DNA of 64,000 nucleotides, taken from NCBI GenBank assembly GCA_959347315.1, contig OY365810.1:19170358-19234357 (forward strand), in the 5' to 3' direction. Under the pieces are notes generated by a model. The model was not told where the DNA came from and did no database searches. It saw nothing but the letters and a program-made list of their open reading frames with translations. The stretch comes from Bimastos eiseni. Its lineage: Eukaryota; Annelida; Clitellata; Crassiclitellata; Lumbricidae. The translations under genes were made by a program, and so were the position numbers. This document shows positions 12,801 to 24,858 of the stretch, piece by piece (positions within the stretch are counted from its first letter, which is position 1; every line of letters begins with the position of its first letter).

Positions 12801-15800
12801 TATTTTCTACGTTTCGCCGTCACAAAATGATAATTATAACGGTGATCTTCGTTTAATCGGGAGTTTTAACACTGGTGTATTCATCGCGTCGCCGAACACA
12901 CGGCCTTTAGCTTGCAATGGTCGAACGAACTTTTCCCACATGCCAGTTAAATAATAGTTGAGTAAGGCAATCTATGCATACTAATTTTTGCGGAGGAGTA
13001 ATATTGCGATAACAGTGACATTTGTGTTTTAACAAAAGCATCTGTTAATTAAAACAATGAGCATAATAAAGTTCTTTGCCAGCTCAGGTCCGAAATTAGC
13101 CTATAAATAGCTTGCGCATGCGCAGTTAGCCATAATCGCGCGAGCCATTGATGCTGGGTTTTCCCACGCCCACCCAAGTCTCTGACTAGCAAGTTTGGGA
13201 CCAACGGATCGTTCATACACGCCATTTCCCGGAGTCTCAAAAATCAGCCTACGAAGTCCGTCTTTGGGGCGAAAGCTGGACTAACGTCATGACCGTTTTA
13301 AAATCCGCCATACACGCACGTGGGCCCAGAACCTATTGATATAGGATAACAATAGTTAGATAGTTAGATCATGAATATGACTTCGAAATCATTCATAGGC
13401 CGGGAATTAAGCATGTGAGTGCGGATACATTGTCTAGAAAACCTTGACAACTGCGGCGACGTACCTCTGGACGAGCAGATGGTACAGACAAGGGAGGTGG
13501 TTAGATTCATGTTACCACTAATTTTTTGGAGGTCGTGTGCGCAGGAAATTTGTTATGTGCAACATGTTATAATGGTTCATACTTTTGTGCACAGGTCCGA
13601 GCTGAATGCGATGGATAGTTAAATTAAGGCCATATGTAATTACAGTCTATGGCGATAGTTTTAATATCCTAAGTACAGTGCCTTGCAAAAACGATAATTT
13701 ACAAAGTTTTATAATAAGAATTTATAACTTTTTGTGCTTTAAAAAATAAATTTAAAAACAATTTATTATTTAAAAACTGATTATGTTGTAGGGTCTATAT
13801 TTCTAAATTCTTCTCAACATTATTTGCGTATAGGCCTTATCGCTTTCAGAAATATCTAAGAGTTTTGTACGCGTTATTAGAAATGATGTGAAGTGTTTTA
13901 ATACAGCTGCAGATGAGAGGCCCATGTAGATTTCAAGTTCAAGCTATGGAGTCTTATAATTATATAAAGTGATTCACGTGACTAACAATACCGACAATGA
14001 CAATCTGACTGTACATCCATTGTTTTTTCTCTACAATCTTTGGAATTTACCCAATCAGAATAAACCTTGTCTCTTGTGTTCTTGTGCGGTCTAGAATTTA
14101 AGTTTTAAGTTGCATAGCATTTCTAGATGAAATTCTTCTAAACGGCTACGTAGTTGGTATTAGGATTATTCATTAAACTGAAACCCCGTTCACAATCAAC
14201 GCTAGAAACTAAAAACGTTCCTACGTTATTCATCAGATTTTCTTTCTATTCAACAGCTTTACTTTCTTGTTCTCTCTGACGTGCAGATACAGCCATATGC
14301 TATATGGATAATTAATTAGATTTCAATGTACTTTTTACTCCTCTCAACTACAAAAAACCCAGAAGATTCTTGTATTTGAGGAGAGATTTGTTTAACAGCA
14401 AAATTTAAATTGGCCTATAAACTAGCAATAGCTTCACAATCAAAAGTTGACAAATCGTGATCTTCATTATCGGGCAATCTCTCTTCATTGCACTTGGTGT
14501 ATCAGTTTCTACTATTTCATTAAGCAATTCGTCTTTTAATGGTGCCGAATAAGTTTCAGAACGTTAGATGGAGACATTTTTAGATTGTCGATTTAAAATC
14601 CCTGACTACTACTGTTAAAAACCGGCATTTCGCTTTTTTTGCAAAATAAACGAGCACTAACTGACTTTAACTCAGCATCGTTAAGTGTAAGATGTAAAGT
14701 TTCCAAAGAATGGTGTAGAATTTATCTTTGGGTCTTGTGAAATAAGTTACTGAAAAGCACTTCTTATTGTTGCAGCTGCTGTTTGTCTTGGTCAAGATGC
14801 GGATAGTTTGGCTAATATAATATCGCCGCCTATGTAAAACTACATTTGCTGGGAGGCACCCCTAAACATCATCCTAAAATCAGAAACTTAACAGGAATTA
14901 TTATTTATTTATATGGCAGGGTGAGAGTTTAAAAAATCAGATTTGTTATTTGACTGCAACGTAATAGCCCTTACCTGTCCGAGCTAACAAATCCCAAATA
15001 GAGCAACCATTTGACTTTGAATTTACCTTGTATTAAAGTATCGTTTGACTACGATGTCTTCCCGGACATCGTATTCAAACCTTTGACGACATGAACTAAG
15101 AGAAGAAATAACGAACCATAATATCTGAGTTATGGGCATTACCTTTTATGTTGACCTTTCGAAGTCCACTATTTTTTTGGGTCACCACGTGGTCGGTATT
15201 TGGCGGATTTGTAGTATGTTATTCTGTAGGGCAGCGTTTCCCATTCTCTTTTGACCGCGGAACCCTTTTGACCTCCAATTTTTTTTGCGGAACCCGGTCC
15301 AAAACTGAACACTGTTCCGGTTTTGCAAACGTTTTAGAATGCAGACAATATAGATTTAGGCCTAGATTAGATTAATAACAACACAAAAAACGATGACAAA
15401 GACACATAAATTCTCTTCATATAAACTTATAGGCCTTCACAGATGTTATGAAAAAGCATCCTATAGGCCTACGCATAATGTGAAATTTGCAGTTTAGGTG
15501 ACTTACTCTCGTCCGTATCGACCTAATACGTACGATATAATTTCCGCAATTTAAGCTCTATCTTAATTAGAAGGCAGGTTGATTAATATATATATATATA
15601 ATATGCCATTTAATTGGAAGCGGAAATGATGATGAGATTTTTATCAAAACGTGTTGCAGAAGCGACCGTCCCACGAAATGACTTACGGCAGTTGATGCAC
15701 ATTGCACATATGTTAATTTTATGTCACATTTTTGCAGCTACTTCATGCTTTTAACTGATCTGTTACACTCTTTTCTAGCTTGTATCATATATACAACAAA

Positions 15801-18800
15801 ACTTCTGTTATTTCAAAAACTTAAATTTTCTTCAGTTTTTTTTAAAAATTCAAGTGCTCGGTGGATCCATAGATGACGAGTAAAGTTCCTGAAACTTTTA
15901 ATGATAGTTTCTTCTAGTAATTGGAAGAATATTAACATATAGTCCGACACCTCCTACAAAAATCCAAAACTCATGGGGCGTTTGATGCACCCAATTCGAG
16001 CAATGAATTCTGAGCAGGAGGTAACCGTTCAAAAACCTGCTGAAGCAATTCTGCCTAGGTCCTACTGTATTTTGCGCGAACTAACAGTTCAGTAGCTCCG
16101 TAACAACAACTACTTCTGAAATAATAGTGGGATTCCCTTCTACACCGTGTCTCAAAACAAACTGTGCAAAATTGTTTCTGTCAGAACTTTGTCAAATTCC
16201 ACCAATTTATGGTAGGCAGATGGCAAAATAGATTAAATTTTATGCTATATATAATTTGTCCACCTCACCGTACAACCTTGTTGACCACGAATGTTCCAAT
16301 TATTATATAACGCTTATATTATATTAATTGCAACGAAATATCTGGCGACTGAATTAGAACGCAGCAAAGTAAAATATGGCATTTTATTGTTATGACAGAT
16401 CTGCTTAAAAGTGTTAGAATTATGCTCGAAATATGACCCACTTACACGGACACAAGCGTTAGTGGCGGTGGCTAGATTAACGCCCCGTGTAAATCAACTC
16501 CCGGAATGTATTGTACCTATGATATATTGACTCTGTGGTCAATTTTTCCTATAATAAATACACCTCTGTTGCGAATAAACATTCCATAGGCCATAGGAGT
16601 CAATTTTTCCTTGGGGGAATTAACTCCCCGGCAGTCAGTTTGTCCTAGGAAGAATTAACTCCCCTACTGCATTGGATATAGGAATTAATATTTCCTAGGA
16701 GGAAATAAAACCCCGGGAGTCAGTTTTACCTAGGAAGAATTAACTCCGCTACTGCATTAGGCATAGGAGTCAATTTTTCGTGGGAGGAATTGACTCCCCG
16801 GGAGTCAGTTTGTCATAGGTAGAATTAACTCCCTTTCTGCATTAGGTATAGGAGTCAATTTTTGGAAAGAATTAGCTTTCCGGGAGTCAGTTTGTGCTAG
16901 GTAGAATTAACTCTCCTATTGCATTAGATATGGGAGTCAGTTTATCCTAGGAAGACTTAACTCCCTGGAGTAAATTTACCATAGGAAGAATTAACTTCAT
17001 ATGAGTGTCTATTCACCAGCGGGAGTGTGTATGTCCTAGGTCAGCGTTTCCCAAACTGTGTTCCGCGGAACCCAAGGGTTCCGTAAGGCGAAGACAGGGT
17101 TTCCGCGGAAAGCATTCAACAAGCTTGAAACAATTTCAAATAAATTATACCAATTTTTCAGGCGGACTTGCAGTATATTTGATCCTTACAATCATGCAAT
17201 CCTTACTGGATTGCATGATTCTTTTCATGATCCCCGCTTCCAGTTTAAAAATTGTTTTTCACGATTCCCGCTTCTACTTAGGCAGAACTCCACCTTCCAG
17301 TTAAAATCTCATCATTTCCGCTTCCAATTAAATGACATTTTTTCATCAATTCTTTTAATTAATTAACCTTCTAGTTAACATCATTTCATCAATCAAGCTT
17401 GTACTGTAGTTAAAACATATATATATTATATATATATATTATATATATATATATATATTATATATATATATTAATCAACCTGCCTTCTAATTAAGATAGA
17501 GCTTAAATTGCGGAAATTATATCGTACGTATTAGGCCGATACGGACGAGAGTAAGTCACCTAAACTGCAAATTTCACATTATGCGTAGGCCTATAGGATG
17601 CTTTTTCATAACATCTGTGAAGGCCTATAAGTTTATATGAAGAGAATTTATGTGTCTTTATCATCGTTTTTTTGTGTTGTTATTAATCTAATCTAGGCCT
17701 AAATCTATATTGTCTGCATTCTAAAACGTTTGCAAAACCGGAACAGTGTTCAGTTTTGGACCGGGTTCCGCCAAAAAAATTGGAGGTCAAAAGGGTTCCG
17801 CGGTCAAAAGAGAATGGGAAACGCTGTCCTAGGTACAATGCACTCCACTACTCAATTATTCCTAGGAAGAAATTAAATCTCGGGTCAATTTGTCCTAGGA
17901 TTAATTGGCCCGAGAGTGTTTGAAAGGGGAGTGTATTTGGTCTACTACAGTGGCGCAACTTGCCGATAACAGGGGCCACTGTAGTAGACCAAATACAGTC
18001 CCCTTTCAAACACTCTCTCGGGTCCACTGGTCAGAGTGCGCTCACTCGTCGATCAGACGCGTTTTGATTTAATCGACATTAGTTGTTTTTGAGCGGGAAA
18101 CCTTCTTCTGCAGCATATGTCGTAGTCGACTTGGTGACAGAAACAATTTTCCACAGTTTATTTTGAGATACGGTATAGAATTAACACCAGCGGGAGTGTG
18201 TATGTGAATGTTGTAAGGAAATACAAGAAAGGTTCTGTAGACCCGACATGTAGACCGGACATTTAGTTTTCATTGAATATTTTCAAAACGACATGTCGTA
18301 TATCTTAGTTGAGTACCACATTCAGCGGCATGGTGACCGATTGGTTAGAGCGGTAGGCCTGTAAGACTTGGTGTATGCTGAGCGAGCGGGCTGGACACGT
18401 CACTCTGTAGCCTTTAGGGACCTCTGCATTACAACTGCAGTTTCGTCGCCGAGGCGTGTGTGTGTGTGCTTTCGTGCACGAGTTGTCCGCGTTGTAAAAG
18501 CCGGGATGTACTGTATATATATATATAGACGTATATCTCCTCTGTAATGGATGCGTCGTTAAATAAACTTATTATACACACAACACACGCACACAGACAC
18601 ACACACAGTGTAGTGTAATTATTTGAACTGAAGAAAGCTAAACTTGACTGCTACAAATTAATTTTAAAAGCATTTTCGGACAGTGAGATACAAAAAGTTT
18701 TAATTGATCGGCAAAATAATTATCAGACGACGATTTGGCGAACGAATGTAAGTTGTCGGATGTTTGATATCCAAATTCGAACTTTCTTTTTGGCATAATT

Positions 18801-21800
18801 GTGAAAAGAGAAAGAAATTTACACCAAATTCCCATAAATCCGTAATTTTATATTAAAATCGAACCATCCAGAATTCGTCTTGTTACCAATATGTTTAATA
18901 TGCTTGAATATTGTTGTTTACTCAGGTACAATTCTCCCAGCGATTCTACTAACATGCACGGGCTTTATAACGTGCCATAATCCTTATGTTGCGGTGGCTG
19001 TTTTATCATTGGCGGTTGGCTTTAGCGGGTTCCAATATCCGGGTGTTATGGTCAATCACGTTGACATTGCTCCTCCGTTCGCAGGCGTGTTATTTGGTAT
19101 ATCAAATACAGTGGCCACACTGTCCGGAGTGTTCGCGCCATATGTTGTTGGGCGCCTTACGATCAATGTGAGAAACAATTTTCTGTTTGTTATTGATAAA
19201 TTTTTTGAATATTGTGATACTTAGACAAGAGCTTCTTACTTTCTTCGGTGGTACCCTTTATTTTGTTACCTTTGATGAGAGTAGTAAATAGTAAGAAGTC
19301 AAAGTTTGTATGCTTACTTAGCTTGAAATCTGTGATGTTAGCGTGACTTAACGAAATTTATGCTTCCTTATTTACTTTTCTGTTCAATTTTCTTCTACCT
19401 GCGATGAATGTTCTTGCTCATAGGCATCTCGTTCAATTTTTGTCGGCTAGAAGAGAAAGAAAAGTTCGAAGAGACAGAGGAGTTAGAGGGTCCGGAGAGA
19501 AAGAAGGGTTAGGGGAGAGAAATGGATGCGATAAACTTGACGTAAAACACACCGTGAACTGTGTGTGATTATCTTTCCAACAAGTGTGGGTAGATGAAAA
19601 CTATTCAATCATCAAATAACAAGCATGATGGTGAAAATGATAAATTTAATCAGTATACTATTAGTAAAATCTAAAATACGTTAATGAATGTACAGATACG
19701 AAATATTACGATATAACAAAGACTTATACAGAAACTTATACAGCTAATTTAGCCATGACCACTTCGTTAAAAATGATCTGCTTGCAAGTTGACACCTTGC
19801 TATGCACGTTAGACATGGATCACAGCAAGCCAATGTCAGTACTGAATGCAAATGAATGCGAATGCAAAGACGACTTACAGTATTATAATTATAAATATAA
19901 TAAATGCATGTTCAATTACTTAATTAATTAAATTCAAAATAATAATTCCTGATATTCAGCAACTCGTTCGGCTCGCCTAAACTCATGCATATACCCCCAC
20001 CCGTGCCTGTAAGTCTACGACGAGCTGTTGCGAAGAGCAAACTTCATTCAGCACAGCCCATACGATCTGCCTTTGCAGTCACCGCACGCCTCGAACTGGC
20101 TTATACGCGCTCCCGCTCGTTTCTCGCGACCGCAGTTTGGAGGACGATAACGTGATGGCGGCGGTGATGGCGGCGGTCGGCTACAATTACGTTTGACCAT
20201 CTTGACCATCTTGCAAGCCTGTGCATGTGGCGCCTTCGTCTCTGCCAGAGGTGTTCAACTGTACAGCGTTCGTCTGCTCTTTGGGTTTTGGCCGTCGACC
20301 AAATCACTGTAATATCAACATCGCAGCCTGAATAGAGCCGGTGTAGGAGGCTAAATTAACTCCCCGGAAAAATTAACTCCCGGAGTGTATTGTACCTAAA
20401 ACAAGGATATATACACTCAACCCCGCGAATAAACACTCCTCGGGACTTAATTCTACCTAGGACAAATTGTCTTACATACCTTCTGCGGCAGTAGAGGAGT
20501 TAATCTTTCTAAGACATATTGACTTCCGGTGAGTTCATTCTTCCTAGGGCAAATTGACTCCCATACCAGAAGTCAGTTTGTCCTAGGTAGAATAACTCCA
20601 TTATTGCATTATATATGGGAGTCAATTTATTCCAGAAAGAACGGGAGTCAATTTCTCCTATAAAGAATTAACTCTCCTTTTGCATTCGGTATGGAATCAA
20701 ATTATCGGAGGAAGAATTAACTACCAGGAGTCAGGTTCTCCGTCTTTCCAGATCAGATTGAAAGAGACCGGACGGACAGACCCTGACACCGTGGAATGGA
20801 GGGCGGGCATTACTGTTGGAAATAATGGACACGGTGGCCGCTTCGTACATCTTTCAGCCAGCCGTAGAGGTGGCGGAGACAGCCACCTTAAAGAAGCACG
20901 CCAGATATTCTGCTGTTGAAGCCTACGGTCAGTAAGGACCACGATTTCTTATTATAGACCGGACGCAGACTGTCGAAGCCACCAGTGACACCCGCGAGAC
21001 AAGGCGGGTGTATCGCGGGTGTCGCTTGGCCTTTTCTTTGTGGCTTGTAGCCCCATTTAATTTTTTTAGCTCATCTTTCCACCTTCCCCAACTTCGCCAT
21101 TTCTACTTCCAGATATGGAGTATTGAAACTGTGGCCTATTCAGTGATGTGTACAACCTCAGTCAATGGTGACTTATTTCCTGCTAATTATGCCTAGCTTT
21201 GTTAGCCTTATTTGCTGCATCAGTCTGGTATGTTTTGTACTCTTGTGCATAATCGCTCCCAAGTCCCTTTCTTCCTTGCAAAATTTCAATGCCTAACCCT
21301 TTTAATGAAAACTCTCGGTTTCTCTTCCCATATCAATTACTGAGTTCTTTTCCAAGTTAAACAGCACCTGACAGTCATATGACATTATTCTAAGATTATC
21401 CTGCATTATCGTCACTTCTGTCACTGCTCCAAATAGTTTTGCATGTGCAAACTTACAAATTGTCGATATAATTCTATGATCTTTGTCATTACTAAAATAG
21501 TACAACTAGCAATGGCTCAAGACTACTCCTTGAGGCACTCCACTTAACAGTCATTCAGCCAGAACACTTGTTACCTATGCCGGTTAGACTGGTCTATAGT
21601 TAGGCAATGTGGTTCGCTTATGTTTCCCTTTTTAAACACTGGTTGTATGAAGGCACACTCCAACGTGTAAGGTATTATTGAAGTTCTATGCTAAGGCCAC
21701 TCCAAGTTATTCCCTCTCTTCAAGTAAGAATTAATAACGTTGTTTATTTACTCGTGGACTTTTGTCAAATTCATCCATTTCAGCTGTTCTACCACATTTT

Positions 21801-23520
21801 CCTTCGAATTCTGGGTTAGTCCTTTACCTCCAATGTCAGAAATGCTTGAATAGTCTCAGTAGCGTCCTTGAATAGTAGCGTCCACTTCATCCACAATGAC
21901 GTCTCTTCTCTCGCTCTTTTCCAGCGGCCCTACCCTTTCTTTCCTTTTCTGAGTGTTTCTAGCATAGTTCTATAAACTCTTGCTGTCTTGTTGAGACTTT
22001 CTACACTGTCACAATCCCGTTCTTTGATTCCGTCTTCAACTTCCATAAATTTCTCCCAAGGTTAATTCCTTGCCCTCCTCTTTCTTTTAGCCTGTTGTGT
22101 TACCAAATGTTATTCGTGTTTTGTGTTTTGATATGTTCTCCTTAATACTATCGTTCATAACTTCCTTAAACTCCTTCTAAGTACCATACACTCTCATACC
22201 CCTTACTACACTATCCAAGTCCTCATTCTTCAGCCTTTCTTTCTTTCACTAATTCACTTAATATTGTGTGCATTTGTATACGAACTTTTCCTTTAGAGTT
22301 TGTAATGCCGAAGTTAACCACTGCGGTCAAATTCGCCTAGACCTACCGATCGCGAAACTTCCATAGTCCGACAAATAATTATTTGTCTGTTTTAATTCAC
22401 CATTCTTTTACGCAAAATATTTATTTGTCTGTTATAATTTACTATTCTTTCAAGCCAACTGCTTTTGGTCATAATCGTTCTGAATTTGTACGAATCACGG
22501 CCTTGAAGTTTGCATTATTATTTATTATTATTTTTATTATTATTATTATATAGTGGAAACAGTCAGACTAAAACAGGACTGGAGAAGATCCTCAACACGG
22601 AGCTCAATGACATTCAGTGGTTACAGGCCTCGCTCCCGATTAGAGATGGAGGACTCGGGACCAGACGGGTATCGATGCTGACAACTTCAGCCTATTTGGC
22701 GTCAGCTGCGTCGACCGTCTCGCTGTGGGCCGTGGAAGAGTGGAACGACGTGTACCAGGAGGAAATGTTCAACGTTCGTAAGGATTCCCTTCCAGTGACG
22801 ATGATACCGTATGGTTCCGATCCAACAGAAGACCTGGGACAGACCTTTGATAAACGAAGATAAAGCGAAAGTCTGGTCCGGATGCGACAACCCACTTAGT
22901 CAAGCCAGAATGCGAGCATTATCTGCCCCGCACAGGACTTAGCCTATGACTAGTGCTCTGTGCACCGCATCCGTGTCAATGTGGGGAGATCGTCGATCCA
23001 GGTGGACATCACGGTCTGGTCTCCAGAAGATCAATGCGAAGAGCAGCACGACACTCTACATAAATTAAATAATCTGGAGAGCTCTCTTGAAAGCGGACAT
23101 TACGAGCTCAAGAGAACCATTGGGACTGATCCGCACCTATGGCAAGAGACCAGATTGGCGCCACATTAATCCCATGGGCGAGAGGAGACACCTAGCATGT
23201 ACACCTGACGGCATCAACAGCCGGTGGAGCAGCAGAACATGCCGCAGAACGAAAGTGCATCAAGTACTCATCCCTCCCTACCACGCATGGTTTTGTGCCA
23301 GTGGCCATCAAATCACTGGGCCCCATAAACCGTACTGGAATGGAGTTTCTACGAGAGCTGGGCCGCCGTATGACACAGGCAACGGGAGACCCTCGCGAAA
23401 CAACTCATCTTTTTCAACGTCTATCTATTTGTACACAACGTTTTAATGTAGTGACATTCAGGGGCTCTTTTGTTCAGCCCGATGGGGACGAAAATCTATA
23501 ATCGATGATGATGATAATGG

Positions 23521-23588
<68 letters not shown>

Positions 23589-24789
23589 GCACTTCGCAAG
23601 GATTCCAGTGACCTACGCCCGATTGTAATCGACTATTAATGGCGCAGGCTCGTATCGAAATGTGCGTGCACCTACGCGGTTCCAAAGGAAACGGCATACC
23701 TCGCACCAATACAGGTTGGAGTTGGCATTCCGGGGGGAGAGGAGGCAGCAGCCATGCGACAAGGTGCTTTCTAGAAGCAATGCGGATGGGGTCAATCCTT
23801 GTGAAGCTAGACTTCAAGAATGCCTTCAACAGTGTCTACAGATACAGAATGCTGTGTTCGATAGATGAGATCCTGCCGGAACTGGCTCCATTCTTTCACC
23901 TAGCATACGCGGAACCCTCAGAGCTTCGGTTTGGACAGTATACCAATTCGTCACAGGCGCCTTTTTGCTTCCGCTCCGAGCACCCGAGCACTGCAGTCCT
24001 CCATGTTGGGCAGCACCTGGTCCGACGTCGACGAACTGCTTGAGAAGATGGAACATCTGTGGTGCACCGAAAGCCAAACGATGCGTCCGGACACGAGCAA
24101 TCAAACTGGGACAAGCCGCTACTGCAGAAGGCAGCCATCGAGCTGAGCATTGCCGAAACCGACCAATACCGTCAGGCGCGATTCAAAGCAGCCGCAGCAC
24201 CGCATGCCGGAGACTGGCTCTTTACCCTACCAGTCACTTCATGTGGACTTCGGCTAGACGATGAAGCTGTCAGAATTGCAGTGGGTCTCCGTCTGGGGAC
24301 ACGCATTTTTGAGCCACACGTATGCCCATGCGGGTCACGAGTCAATGCGGAAGGAGCACACGGGCTTTCTTGTGGTCTTGGGGCAGGGCGGTTCGCCAGG
24401 CACGCAGCATTAAACGACATAATCAGCAGCAGCCTCACACGCGCTGGTTTCCCAAACATTATGGAACCCACAGGACTCTCCAGAACGGACGGAAAACGCC
24501 CTGATTGGTATGGCGCTGTTTCCATGGCGAAGAGGACGGAACCTGATATGGGATGCCACAGTGATTGACACCGTGGCTCCATCATATCTCCAAGCTAAGT
24601 CATCTTCGGTGGCAACCACCAGGGAGACACCAAATACAGCCAGCTCGCTGTTACCTATCTCTTCGTTCCATTGGCCTTTGAGACCACGGGCCCAGTCAAC
24701 AACGACGGAATGGACTTCATCAAAGACTTGGGTCGCATCCTGACACATGTCACCAGAGACCCTAGAGAGACCAGCTACTTATTCCAAGC

Positions 24790-24858
<69 letters not shown>

